64,000 nucleotides of DNA from Liopterus haemorrhoidalis (taxonomy: Eukaryota; Arthropoda; Insecta; Coleoptera; Dytiscidae), in the NCBI GenBank assembly GCA_963971575.1, contig OZ020625.1, forward strand, positions 19,808,829 through 19,872,828, written 5' to 3'. The position numbers were made by a program, and so were the translations under genes. Every line of letters begins with the position of its first letter. Within the stretch, counting starts at the first letter, position 1. The notes under the pieces are model-generated. The model did not search any database, was not told the DNA's origin, and saw nothing but the letters and a program-made list of their open reading frames with translations. Below, piece after piece: positions 1-10,497 of this stretch.

Positions 1-471
1 CGACATAGAATCTGCTCCACAGATTATTGGTATGTTAAAGTCACCCAGTAAAACAATTTTATTATTACATAAGTCACAACACATTTCTAGTGAATCAAAA
101 AAGGATTTATAATATTCAGCGGATGAGTTTGGTGGAATATAAACACAGCAAACAAGAAATGAATGTTGGTTGTTAAATATTTTTAAAAGCAAATACTCAT
201 GAGAGGAATTATAGTTCGTCAGATCAACGGATGACCATCTATTATGGACCGCTAACAAAACCCCCCACCCCCTTCTGTCATCGCGCCTGTCACTGCGATA
301 ACAAGCGAAATTATTATTAAACAATTCAGCGGTATGAATGTCACTTTTTAGCCAAGTTTCAGTTAATGCAATTATATCGCTATCGCAGGACAGCATGTTG
401 GTGTAGAAGGTGCGAGTCTTTGTACGCAATCCACGCACATTCTGGTAATAGAAGTTAACATTGTTACTCAT
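1..471 (-). CDS. LINE ORF2, endonuclease domain (partial, runs off left edge)
   Basis: Reading the minus strand from the ATG at 471 gives 157 open codons to the window edge. They match the N-terminal apurinic-type endonuclease of non-LTR retrotransposons: an opening YYQNVRGLRTK motif, LTETWLKSDI (catalytic E), a tract ending GVLLAV, VYIPPNSS and LLGDFNIP (the GDFN motif). The enzyme nicks target DNA for target-primed reverse transcription. The ATG lies inside the end of ORF1 so that ATGAGTAA serves both frames, an 8-nt overlap. The reverse transcriptase would lie left of the window. Clade is probably the CR1/Jockey group (inference). No stop or frameshift is seen, so this copy may be young. 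Confidence 0.88.
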   Translation of the reverse strand, partial: MSNNVNFYYQNVRGLRTKTRTFYTNMLSCDSDIIALTETWLKSDIHTAELFNNNFACYRSDRRDDRRGWGVLLAVHNRWSSVDLTNYNSSHEYLLLKIFNNQHSFLVCCVYIPPNSSAEYYKSFFDSLEMCCDLCNNKIVLLGDFNIPIICGADSMS

Positions 472-1441
472 TTCGATTTGAGTTTTCAAGCACGCGCTGA
501 GCAAACTCTTTACAATTCCTCTCAATGAAATCTAAATCCTTTTCTGATTTTATAATAATTATTTGCGATTTTTCGTGTTCGCGTACATAAATATTCCCGT
601 TCCGTGACCATACGTAAGCAAGGTCGTACATTCGTTTCATTTTTCTAGCTCGTGACATTAGTGTGCGTCGGTGTTGTGTCAAATTTTCATTCACATACAC
701 AATATTATTTACATTAAAACCAAGCTCAGATGTGTTTAAATTAGACTTTACTTTTCGGCAGTGTAAAAATGCTTGTTTGTCATGATTTCGAACGAATTTG
801 ACAATTATACCTCGCACAGCTGGTGACTCTCCAGCTTTTGGTTGGCGCCCCAGACGATGACAATTGTCAATAGATTCCGGTCTCAGATCAATGCCAATGA
901 CGCGACCCGTTTTCACCACTTCACTTAAAACATTCTCACCTTTCACCTCAGGAATGCCATGGATTTCGATGCAGTTCCTGCGGGAGTATTGTTCCTGATC
1001 ATCCAGGGATAACCTTAGCTCTTCATTTTCCGACTTGAGTTTCGAATTCTCGGTTTCCAACTCCTTAGTCCGGGCCAGTAATTCATGCAGCTTAAGTGTC
1101 TGTGCGTCGAGTTTATTATGCGTTTCTGCCACTGACTTTTGTAAATTTTTGTTTTCTGTTAACAGATTATTTAATACAGCTATTACCTCTGTCAGTGACG
1201 GGTTGTCGAGTTTATCTGGAAAACGTTCTTTTTCGGCCACATGTGTATCAGATTGTTTTTCACAGTTTGGGCATATCCATTTTACAAACGCATCCGTCGT
1301 TTTCATATCCGTTAAACTCTCTAATGATATATTCAGACACGTAGGGTGGAATACATTCCTACAGGAGCCCGTACAGGATAAATAGTCTCCCTGTCCCCGA
1401 ATTATTTTATTGTTGCACTTCGGGCACTTTGGACCAGCCAT
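464..1441 (-). CDS. LINE ORF1: PHD-like finger, coiled coil, RRM-like C-terminus
   Basis: A 325-codon intact ORF. Residues 5-60 hold a Cys/His pattern of PHD type (CPKC, then SCTGSC, HPTC, and WICPNC). Residues about 90-150 are heptad-rich and charged, a likely coiled coil for trimerisation. From about residue 155 the RRNCIEIHGIPE motif starts the RRM-like nucleic-acid-binding domain found in LINE ORF1 proteins, ending in a basic segment with SRARKMKR. Known role of the family: RNA binding and RNP assembly for retrotransposition. ORF2 overlaps its last 8 nt. Both ORFs lack obvious damage. The 5' end of the element upstream of 1441 could not be defined. Confidence 0.88.
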   Translation of the reverse strand: MAGPKCPKCNNKIIRGQGDYLSCTGSCRNVFHPTCLNISLESLTDMKTTDAFVKWICPNCEKQSDTHVAEKERFPDKLDNPSLTEVIAVLNNLLTENKNLQKSVAETHNKLDAQTLKLHELLARTKELETENSKLKSENEELRLSLDDQEQYSRRNCIEIHGIPEVKGENVLSEVVKTGRVIGIDLRPESIDNCHRLGRQPKAGESPAVRGIIVKFVRNHDKQAFLHCRKVKSNLNTSELGFNVNNIVYVNENLTQHRRTLMSRARKMKRMYDLAYVWSRNGNIYVREHEKSQIIIIKSEKDLDFIERNCKEFAQRVLENSNRNE

Positions 1442-2640
1442 AATTTTATATAAGAATTTGAATTATGATGCACTGGGAAATCAATTATATTTTTAATTTT
1501 ATTTTTGTAAAACAATATTATAAAATTGTTATTTATAAAAACACAGCTCGTACCTAAATGTTCTCAGTAGCTCCGTAAACACTAGCCGATATTACACGAA
1601 GCCAGTCGAAGCGGTGTATTCGTTGCCTGTACTCACAGAGATAATGCGAAACGGGTATATTCCCGATTTTACACTTGTTTTATAATTTTAACAGCTGATT
1701 TATAAGGTTTTATTTAATTATACGAAAGTGCAAAATTAAATTTAAACACATTCAATATAGTCACAATAACAAAATCAAACTGCACATATTTATATAAATT
1801 TCAAAATATTTTTGAAACTTTTAATTTCAAAATTATCGTTATTATTCAGGAGCAAAACTGTACGTGTATATCAGATCAATCAAAAAATATGTAATTTAAA
1901 AATATAATAAAAATATATAAAAAAAATATAAAAAATAATAAAAAAAATATAAAATTTCTTTTGAGACACCTTGTATACGGTCTGCGTCGCAATTTATGTC
2001 GCTAAAATGTTCACATTCGAATATATCCGGGCATTGAAAATAACTTAATAAAAACCGAGAAAAACATTCAATTTATTGATATTCATCATGTAATTCTGTA
2101 TTGTAAGCTATAAAGTTTTTTTATTTGGGAATAAAATATGGCCTCTTAGGGTGACACTTATAAGCATCTCTGGCCTGGTAAATGTTTGTATATCTATTAC
2201 TGCTTATCTACTTAGCGTTGGCACTTTTATGAGTTTTGTTATGACTAATTTATGGACACTTATTAGATAAATTTTTATACACGTGATTTTCAATATTTAG
2301 AGTATTATTCGTGTGAGTTTTATTATTTTTCAGCTAATAATAATTATTATTATTATATTGTTACAAATTTAGGTAAAATTAAATATTTTTCAGTTTTTTT
2401 TTTTTCGTCTCCTTCTTCCCCTTCAAAATAGTAACTGGAAATTGAAAAAAAGTACGATGGGTACAATATTCGATCTGCAATGCAATTCAAAATCCACTAT
2501 AATTATTTATCCACTATTTTTATTGAATTTTTAATAATTTTGCATTTTTTTTAAAAATATTTATTGAAATTAAGGTCCAAATATGTATTTTCTTAAAGAA
2601 AAAAAAATTGATTTTTTTTTGGTCGTTTTTTTTTTTTTTA
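1442..2640. other. AT-rich spacer, no gene seen
   Basis: The first ~200 bases may be the LINE 5' leader. The rest is AT-rich with A/T homopolymers (for example near 1900-1950, 2395-2405 and 2627-2640). No ORF, RNA gene or terminal repeat that I can support. Confidence 0.6.
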
Positions 2641-2667
2641 ATTGTGCGTTAAGGGGTTAAGGGGTAA

Positions 2668-4530
2668 ATGGGAATTTTGTATTCGATTGAACATCCCTTG
2701 GACATAGATACATGAAATTCGTAAAGTATATTCCCTGTATGACTTAAGTACCCACTAAGATGGGATTTTTCGAAATTCCACCCCTAAGAAGTGAAAAGGG
2801 GTGAAATGTGATTTCAAGGATTCCTCAACACCTCTTAGGACCAATAAGATATCGTCTTCGATTTTGCTTATAAAGATTACCCATATAAATGCCGAAAAAC
2901 TTATTTCAGAATGTTGTCCGAATCAACCCCTATAGGGGTCTACAATCGGGGTGAATTATACAGCCCTTCGTATTCCCTTCAGCCAATGGGTATTTTTTAA
3001 TCAATAGAACGTCCTCTGGACAAGATACATGAAATTCGTAAAGTATATTCCCTGTATGACGTAACTACCCACTAAGACGGTATTTTTCGAAATTCAACCC
3101 CTAAGGGCTGAAATGTGATATCAAGGATTCCTTAATATCTCTTAGTACCAATAAGATATCGACTTGGCTTTTGATTATAAAGATTAACCATACAAATGCC
3201 AAAATTTTTATTTCTGGATTCTTTCCTAATCAACCCCTAAAGGGGTAAATCTATAATCGGGGTGAATTATATAACGTATTTCTTGTGCTTATTAAGTTAT
3301 AACATTCATTTTTGGCACACCGGTGTCTTTTTCAAATATCTCGAGATAGTTTTGACAGTCTTTTAAGATTTCACCTCTAAATGTAAATGGGGGGGGGGTA
3401 TAAATGGGTATTTATATTCGATAGAACTTCCCTTGGATATAGAGACATGAAATTCGGGAAGTATATTCCTTCCGTGATATAAGCACCCACTAAGAAGAGA
3501 TTTTTCGAAATTCGAGCCCTAAGGGGTGAAATGTGATTTGAAGGATTCCTCAATATACCTTAGGACCAATGAGATATTAACTTAATTATTGATTACAAAG
3601 GTTACCCATACAAATTTTTGAAACAGTTATTCAGGATTTTGCCCTATTCAACCCCTAAAGTGGTGAATCTACATTTGGGGTGAATTATAGAAATCTTTTT
3701 ATTTCCTGAGTTATAACAATCCATTTTGGTACATAATTTTCTATTTAAAATATTTAGAAAGCGTTTTGAAAGTTTTTTAAATTTCATCCTTAAAGGGGTA
3801 TTTTTTATTTGAAAGAACGTCCCTTGACATAGAGATATGAAATTCAGGAAATATATTCCCTCCATGCCGCAAGCACCCTCTTATATGGAATTTTTCGAAA
3901 TTCGTAGCTTCTGCCTTTGTTGTACTATAACTATGTTGTACTTTTTCCCATTTAGGTGTCATTTTAATATTATTAGTTTCAAGATCAATTCATTTTGACC
4001 GTTTTTTTTTTTAATTTATATTTCACCCCTAAATTGCCTTTTTTATATTTCCCTAAATTTTATTGGTACATTGGTATTTTTTAGTAGACAATTGAAATTC
4101 GGGGACTATATTTCTTCCATGACGTAAGCAACCACTAAGAAGAGATTTCTCGAAATTCGACCCCTAGGGGGTGAAAATGGATTTCTTAATATCTCTTGAT
4201 GAAATAACGACTTGCTTTTTGCTTACTATGGTTACCCGTACGCATGTATAAAGATGTAATTTAGAATTTTGCTTCAATCAACACTTAACGGGGCGAATCT
4301 ACGTTAAATCAGGGCGACTTTTATAATGTTTCGTAACTTATTTGTTTGTTGAGTTATAACATTCCTTTTTGGTATATAATTTTTTTTCCTAATCTTTAGA
4401 AAGTCTTTTTAACGTTTTTTTATCTATAAAGGGGTAAATAGGTATATTTTTGATTAGATACATGGAATTCCGGGAACATATTCTTTCCATAACGTAAGCA
4501 TCGAACCCTTTATATCTACTGTGCTTCTTG
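2668..4530 (+). repeat. Degenerate tandem repeat, about six units of 270-420 bp
   Basis: Recurring landmarks in the same order: ATGAAATTCG, a TATATTCC block, a tract like ATGACGTAAG, CCCACTAAGA, TTTTTCGAAATTC, ACCAATAAGATAT, then CCCCTAAAGGGG followed by GTGAATCTAC. Units begin near 2668, 2988, 3405, 3797, 4070 and 4440, with a worn partial unit near 5290-5480. Units differ by many substitutions and indels, so the array is old or assembled from diverged copies. The CCCCTAAAGGGG core is a short palindrome in each unit. Confidence 0.75.
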
Positions 4531-4639
4531 AGTTATAACATTCCTTTCTGGCAGATAAGTGACTTTTTAAAATCTTTCGATAGTGTTCTAACAGTTTTTA
4601 CCGACCGTCAACATATATAAAGGAGGTATTGTGATCATA

Positions 4640-5145
4640 CTGATTTTGACATTTCGAGATTTCGATGGATCTCCACGAATTCAGGTCCCTACATAACATT
4701 TTGACTATTTTTAGCATGATGTCTGTCGGTCTGCCTGTCCGTCTGTCTGTCTGTCCGTCTGTCTGTCTGTCTGTTTGTCCGTCTGTGTACACGTGTAGAG
4801 CAAATTCGGCTGAAAGGATTTTTATGAAACTTCATATTTAAGCTTCTGCCATCAATGGCACGAGTTGATCAACTTTTGGTAAAAATCGGTTGACTAAAAA
4901 TGAGAGTTTACTTGTGTCGATTTTAAGATTTTTGTGAATATTTCACAACAGAAAAATATTTCGAAAAAAATTATTGAACAAAAGTTGCTATTAAAGCAAT
5001 AACTAATAACTTTTATTTGAGATGTTTTTTGATAAAACGAAAAATTTCGAATAATTTCTGTAAAATTTTTCATCTGTAAAAAGTCTCAATTGTTTCATAC
5101 TTATAAGTAACGTTTCCATGGTCATGATAAATAATATCTCTGTTA
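4640..5145 (+). repeat. Dispersed repeat segment, copy 1 (copy 2 at 54880-55350)
   Basis: After the microsatellite both copies share long stretches including AATCGGTTGACTA, GTCGATTTTAAGATTTT, CAACAGAAAAATATTTCG, ATAACTTTTATTTGAGA and CGTTTCCATGGTCATGATAA, in the same order and orientation. Copy 2 sits inside the pogo transposase gene. I read both as parts of one Helitron-like family; function beyond transposition is not suggested. Confidence 0.8.
4730..4790 (+). repeat. GTCT-type microsatellite
   Basis: A tract of imperfect GTCTGTCT/GTCCGTCT repeats. The equivalent position in the related repeat copy near 54960 is a GT microsatellite, so a microsatellite belongs to this repeat family. Confidence 0.85.
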
Positions 5146-5629
5146 GAAAATATTAGGCTAAGTTATTTCTACTCTGCTGCTAGAATGTATTTTATATAAG
5201 TACTTTACGATGGCGGTCGGTCCTGTGGTGGCCACAGCTGATTTTTTAAATTGCATTCCTAAATAATTTTTTATTAGAAATAAGAAATTTCAAGAGTTTC
5301 TCGATATGACGTTTCTCGATATGACGTAAAAACTCACTAAGAAAGGATTTTTCGACCCCTATGAGGTGAAAAGGAGTAAAAAGTTTTTCACGGATTCCTC
5401 AGTATCTCTTAAGACAGATGAGATATCGACATGTTTAGAAACAAACTACGAATTTTACACTAATTAGCCTCTGACGGGGTGAATCTACACCTGAGGAAAG
5501 ATCCGGCAATGGGATCTATAAAGTACCATGACTTATAATAATTGCACGATGATGGCAAACCGTCAATAAACCGTAGCCAAGCACGGGTACTCAGCTAGTC
5601 CTATTGAGAACTGACACGCTCGGATACGC

Positions 5630-6312
5630 CACATGAGTCTTATACAATGTTCCGTAACTGCACACCTAAGTACCGCAGTCGCGGTTACGGTAAAGTCGTG
5701 GTAAGTTGTGGTTACCTGAAAACGAGTTTTAGTTACGGAACGGTAGTCACACCTCAGTTGATAAAACAGACAACGGAACTGTCATTTTATGGACGTTATA
5801 GGTTATAGATATTCTCTTACAAACTTATTAATAAAAATATTTGTTTTATTAGTACTTGTTTACAATGGCACATTATATAAGAACATATATGATTTTTCCC
5901 GATATTATTTTTCACGACATCGATCAATATTACTAAAAATCAATTACTTACACTCATTCTTACTGTTTTAATTATAGACTGTAGTAAAATAATATTATAA
6001 TTTACTACTTGCACTACAAAGAAATGATTAATTCCCTCCACTTAACTCTCGCCTTATTGTAATTGTTTTGAAATTCCCGCCTTTTGTAGTTTACATTAGA
6101 TCTGAAGTTTGTAGTGGGAGGAAATAACCACACTAACCGCGATATTTGTACGGTTAGTTTGGTTACAAAATAGTAACCAAAATTTTCAGTAACCGCGTTC
6201 CGAAACCTAACAATTTTCCTGAAAAGGTTAATGTCGTACACTTTCGGAACGGGAAACTTCAACCGCGGTTACTTTCGTCGAGTAATGGAACATTGTATAA
6301 ATGTGTTCTGTG
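5630..6312. mobile_element. hAT-type MITE nested in ISL2EU-1 leader
   Basis: 683 bp flanked by an exact 8-bp duplication GGATACGC (5622-5629 and 6313-6320). Ends are CACATGAG... and ...TTCTGTG with a strong subterminal inverted repeat, ATACAATGTTCC against GGAACATTGTAT. The ISL2EU-1 derivative at 60599 reads CTCAGATACGCAGTCTGG uninterrupted at the same place, an empty site with a single copy of the duplicated bases (one substitution). It contains no transposase; the ORFs in it are chance. Confidence 0.9.
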
Positions 6313-6404
6313 GGATACGCAGTCTGGTGGTCAAATATTGAACTACGAATCTGTAGTACTGTTTGAACTTATTACATATGTTCTAGTGTTTATTTTTTGT
6401 TAAA

Positions 6405-7934
6405 ATGTCGATAGAAGTTGTAAAAAACTATAAAAGTAGAACAAATTGTAGTGTTTTTGGCTGTCATTCAAGACAGGACAAAGATAGGCATCTTAGTTTT
6501 TTTTCATTTCCTAAGAAAAATGGAGTGAAAGTTAATATTAAGTCCAGATTGGGAAATGATTTGGTTATGGACAGGAGGAAGGCGTGGGAATATGTTTTGG
6601 GTTACGGCAAAAAAGTAACTGTTGCTATGCGAGTCTGTTCATTGCATTTTTCGCGAGATGATTATTCTCTTCCAGGTATGTATATTAATTATTTAAATAA
6701 GCTTTCAAAATAGGTTAGGTTTGTTACACTGTTTATAACTATAATTTTATGTGTAGATTATCCAACTAAAATCAAAAGATTGAAGAGGACAGCTGTTCCA
6801 TCGATGAATTTGCCAATCTGTAGAAGAGATAACAAATTTGAAGAAATAAGAAAAAGAAATTTGTTGAAACGTTCATATGTAACTAAACAAGTTTTACCAG
6901 AATACCCTATTCCTAGTACGAGTGCAAACTTGGAGCGTGTACCTGAAGAATATGAGGCTGCAGATATTTTATTATCTCTGGGTATACCCCCTGATTTAGA
7001 AAAAACAAAAAATGTATCAGTTCAAGTTTCCAGTGGTGATTTGCGATCACCATTTTTCTTCAAATTATTAACCGACAAACAAGTTTCTACAGCTACAGGT
7101 GTGCCTAATATGAAAATCTTAGACATGTTAGTGAGCCAGTTGTTAGAATTACATAATAATGAAAGAACCACTAGTGGAATTACATTAAAAGATAAGGTAG
7201 TTTCAACGTTGCTGAAACTGAAACAAGACTTGAGCTACAGTATGTTAGCAATTCTTTTTAATGTGACACCTGTAACATGCCGGCGAATTTTTCAAAATAT
7301 TATACAGGAGCTAGCTGCAGTGTTAAAATATGCCATTTATTTCCCTACCCGAGATAATATTTTGAGAAATTTGCCAAAATGTTTCAAGGAATCATTCTCA
7401 GATGTGCGAGTTATTTTAGATTGCACGGAAATACATGTGCAAAAACCGTCTTGTTTATGCTGCAGAATTAGAACCTATTCTCACTACAAAGGTAGTCACA
7501 CCATCAAGTATATGACTGGCGTTGCGCCTTCTGGGCTGATTACTTTTGTTAGTGAAGGATATGGTGGACGATCATCTGATAAAGCGATATTTGAACAGTC
7601 AAATATAATAAACAAATTAAATCCTTCTGATGCGATAATGGTAGATAAAGGTTTTCTTATAGATAATATAACAACAAAACATAAAATAAAATTAATTAGA
7701 CCTCCATTTTTACGTAAGTCTAAACAATTTAGTCAAGAAGAAGCTGAATTAACACGCAAAATTGCTGCAGCACGTGTTCACATTGAAAGAAGTAATGCTA
7801 GGATAAAAACTTTTAAAATTTTAAATGGAAAATTACCATGGGTACTAGCCTCGTATTGTGATGATATTTTTGTGACCATTTGTGGTATTGTAAATATATC
7901 TGCACCTATCATCACCGATGCTGGGTTTTTATAA
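6405..7934 (+). CDS. ISL2EU transposase: THAP domain plus DDE nuclease (two exons)
   Basis: Exon 1 is 6405-6675, intron 6676-6756 (GTATGT...TGTAG, 81 bp), exon 2 is 6757-7934; joined they give 482 residues in frame. Residues 13-85 form a THAP zinc finger (CSVFGC, AWEYVL, RVCSLHF), a C2CH DNA-binding module. A helix-turn-helix lies near 243-273 (LSYSMLAILF onward). The DDE nuclease has D312 (VILDCTEI), D387 (MVDKGF) and E434 (HIERSNARIK), as in HARBI1/ISL2EU enzymes. It cuts and pastes the element. The start ATG follows the nested MITE, which separates promoter-proximal sequence from the ORF by 683 bp and might damp expression (inference). No stop codons or frameshifts. Confidence 0.92.
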
Positions 7935-8560
7935 ATAGATTTAATTTTTTTTTATTTAATGTTTATATATTTTTATTTCGAAGTTGGTTGATTTTCAAAT
8001 TTGTCGATTTCAATAATTGAATGTCTTTATTTATAGTAGTACATACATAAAAATTATTGAATAATAATCAAGGTGAATAAATCCATGTTATTGTTTGTTC
8101 ATCTTTCTAATTTTTGTTCGAATTCAAGACCAGATTTTCCTTGTATTTTTTGTTCACGTTTTAAGTTGTTCGAGCACTAAATAATTCGAAGTTTGAGGGT
8201 CGATTTTATGTATAAAGATTTTTTAAATTTAGAAATATACGACTGATCTTAGTTCAGAATCCATTAAGACAGGATTCCTTCAGCCTCCTCACCACGTCAA
8301 GGTGTCAGTCTACGAGGAGGTTTAATTTGAAACAAAATACAGAAAGCAGCAAAAAAAAAAAAAAAAATCTTGTTATTAACCATACATTAGGATATGTAAC
8401 ATTATTATATTAATTAGTAATATTATAATTAGTATTTTAGAATAGATTATATTGATGTCCAGATATGTACACAACAATTTTGACAACCCATAGATATGTA
8501 AATTGTAATTTTGTTTGAAAATAAATATTATTGTACACAAATAACCACAAGTAAACGAAA
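7935..8560. other. Intergenic part of ISL2EU-1 between convergent genes
   Basis: AT-rich 3' flanks of both genes; AATAAA-type signals are present on each strand (for example near 8085 plus). A GC-richer segment at about 8255-8325 followed by a 17-base A run at about 8350-8367 could be a small retro-inserted tail, but I see no target duplication. Confidence 0.45.
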
Positions 8561-10372
8561 TTATTTATTTTTGCAAACCTCATGAATCATTTTTTGAAAA
8601 TATAAACTTTTCACAGAAGTTAACAAATCATCTGTAAATTCAGAATCGTATTTTACATTTATAATTTCAATTGACTGGTCGAAAGAAGAAAAAATGACAA
8701 AATCAGTTGAAGATACATTTAACATTCCCATTCCCATTTGTATTTGTGCAAAATACTTGTGCCTTCTTTTTAAATTTCCTTCACTATCTAAATATGGTAA
8801 AGCGGATTTTACTGTAGCAGCATTATGAAATTTGCCATCATAAGGGCATTTTATTTCTAACAATTTAACAGGTAAGTTATTCTCAAAAATTAATCCATCG
8901 GGAGAAAATCCAAGCCAGTGCTCTAAGTCATGCGTAACCAAACCGCATTTAAAAACAATATTTCCTGTTTGTACTGAGTAAGTAGATCTAGCTAGATCTT
9001 CAAATTTACTTCCATGTTCGACAAATTTATTTGTAAAGCCCTTAGGCCAAAAATATTTTTTTATTTTTGTATCCCAATCTGGATTTGCATTATTTATATA
9101 TGTATATAATTCATAAATCCTACTACCAGTCACTCTAAATTGCCTACAATTATGCCAAATACTTTTATTTTCTATTGTACTTACGAAGATGTTTTCCGGT
9201 TTATTATTATCAAACAATTTAAGGTAGGTATTTTTACAACAATCATTCAGATTTAAATTATAATTCATTAGTGCTGTATAAACAGGACTACAGATAGAAT
9301 TTTGAAAAAGAGATTTTAAAAAGTTGGTGTTGACTGAAACTAAATTTGTTTTTTCAATTGATGCGTGGTGCAATTCATGGCGTCCGCGTAGATGCTTGCT
9401 TAATTCTGAATCTGGTGCAGCTTGTAATAATTTATTAATGACATTAGTTGGATTCAGATTAGTAATTTTTTTCTTCGTTTGAAATTTTTCTTCAAGGCAT
9501 TGATATTTTGAAACAGGAGTTGGTTTATACGTTTCAACGACCGTGTTCTTTCTTTTTTTCCACCAACATTGGATATCAGTTGATGAAATTTTTTCTAATT
9601 CATTGATATCATTCCTGCAAGAAAACAAAAAAAAAAACAACAAACAATGTCCAACACGTACACAATATGTAAATAATAAAATAATCACGAAAGATATTAT
9701 TGCAAGCGCATTCATATAAGATTGATAAGTTAGAATCTAACTGTTAGATACTAAGATCAAGCTCGCATCAATTTACCAATATTGCTGACAGCCACACTAG
9801 TCAATGACTTACGCTACTCATCTCGAGTCACCAATCAAGCAAAGCAAAGTTATGCCTGTAACATGCAGTAGAAAAAGATCAATACATATTGTTTTACCTG
9901 ATTTGGCTACTAAAATTATGAAATTAAATTGGCATTATAATTGATCTGATTTATTAATATATACTTTTTATTATACAAATACAACCTGTTGCAGAAAAAT
10001 AAAACTGCACTAATATGCTTGCACTTGTTGCTTGCACCTGCCTTACAGGTACAAGTTGCAGATTTAACTTTAAGTTGCTCCTGTCCAACTAACACTAATT
10101 TTATTTCATGAGGCACTGAAGATAATGCACTTGTTTGCAAACAGAATGCATATATTGTAAATTCAGATAGTTGACACTCAGCTTCTAATTTACCACATAA
10201 AATTATGTGTCCCGCATTTAACACCTGCTCACCTACAAATTACACTTCAATAAATATACTGAAATAAACCTTTAAATACTGTAATTTGATGCCCACCTTC
10301 TGTTATACACCTCGACACATGTGTAGCGCTTAGAAATTCAAAAATATCGCAAATATTTACTCGCATTTTCAT
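8561..10372 (-). CDS. ISL2EU SWIM zinc finger plus YqaJ/lambda-exonuclease-like nuclease (three exons)
   Basis: Exons 10372-10297, 10232-9986 and 9614-8561 join in phase (76+247+1054 nt) to 458 residues; donors are GTGGGC and GTTGTA, acceptors TTTGTAG and TCTTGCAG. The second intron spans a segment with stops, supporting splicing. Residues 86-98 are a SWIM motif (CTC...KCKH). The YqaJ domain is in the C-terminal half: ITGSRIYEL-like VTGSRIYELY, EHGSKFED, LGFSPDGL (D347), LLEIKCP (E361, K363) and YFAQIQ, the active-site set of the PD-(D/E)XK lambda exonuclease family. Likely a 5'-3' DNA exonuclease acting with the transposase; the precise role in transposition is unknown. Partner gene is the convergent transposase. 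Confidence 0.88.
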
Positions 10373-10497
10373 AAAATAAAAATGTACTGTGCTTAAATTA
10401 ACCTGTTCCCTGTTAGCATATTCACAGCTGAATACTAGACAATTCAGCCATATTGCCTTGTATTACAGCGCCTCCAACGGTAATGTCACTTCTCAAT

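Larger units (their letters stand above)
2640..5598 (+). mobile_element. Helitron-like non-autonomous element with internal tandem repeat
   Basis: The right end has Helitron 3' hallmarks: a GC-rich hairpin at about 5569-5582 (CCGT, bulged A, GC; loop CAA; GCACGG) followed by TACTCAG and CTAG at 5595-5598, with T next. Helitrons end CTRR and insert between A and T. The interior holds a degenerate tandem repeat, a GTCT-rich microsatellite and a segment that recurs at 54.9-55.35 kb. No Rep/helicase ORF is present. The 5' TC end was not located, so the left boundary is a guess from where the repeat units begin. ISL2EU-1 sits 4 bp downstream of the end. Confidence 0.6.
5605..10495 (+). mobile_element. 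ISL2EU DNA transposon (ISL2EU-1), apparently full length
   Basis: Ends: AT then TGAGAACTGAC at 5605 on the left; GTCACTTCTCA at 10495 then AT on the right, giving imperfect terminal inverted repeats and an AT target duplication. A second, short copy at 60599-61745 has the same ends. Contents: THAP-DDE transposase (plus strand, 6405-7934) and SWIM-YqaJ nuclease (minus strand, 10372-8561), convergent. Pairing of a transposase with a YqaJ nuclease is a known trait of the ISL2EU superfamily. Subtracting the nested hAT MITE and one target duplication leaves about 4.2 kb. Both genes are open after splicing, so the copy may be autonomous. Confidence 0.88.

Noticed and set aside
1035..1385. Plus-strand ORFs opposite the LINE ORF1
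   Set aside because: Antisense shadows of a well-supported minus-strand protein.
6014..6262. Minus-strand ORF in the ISL2EU-1 leader
   Set aside because: Lies wholly inside the hAT MITE and resembles no protein.
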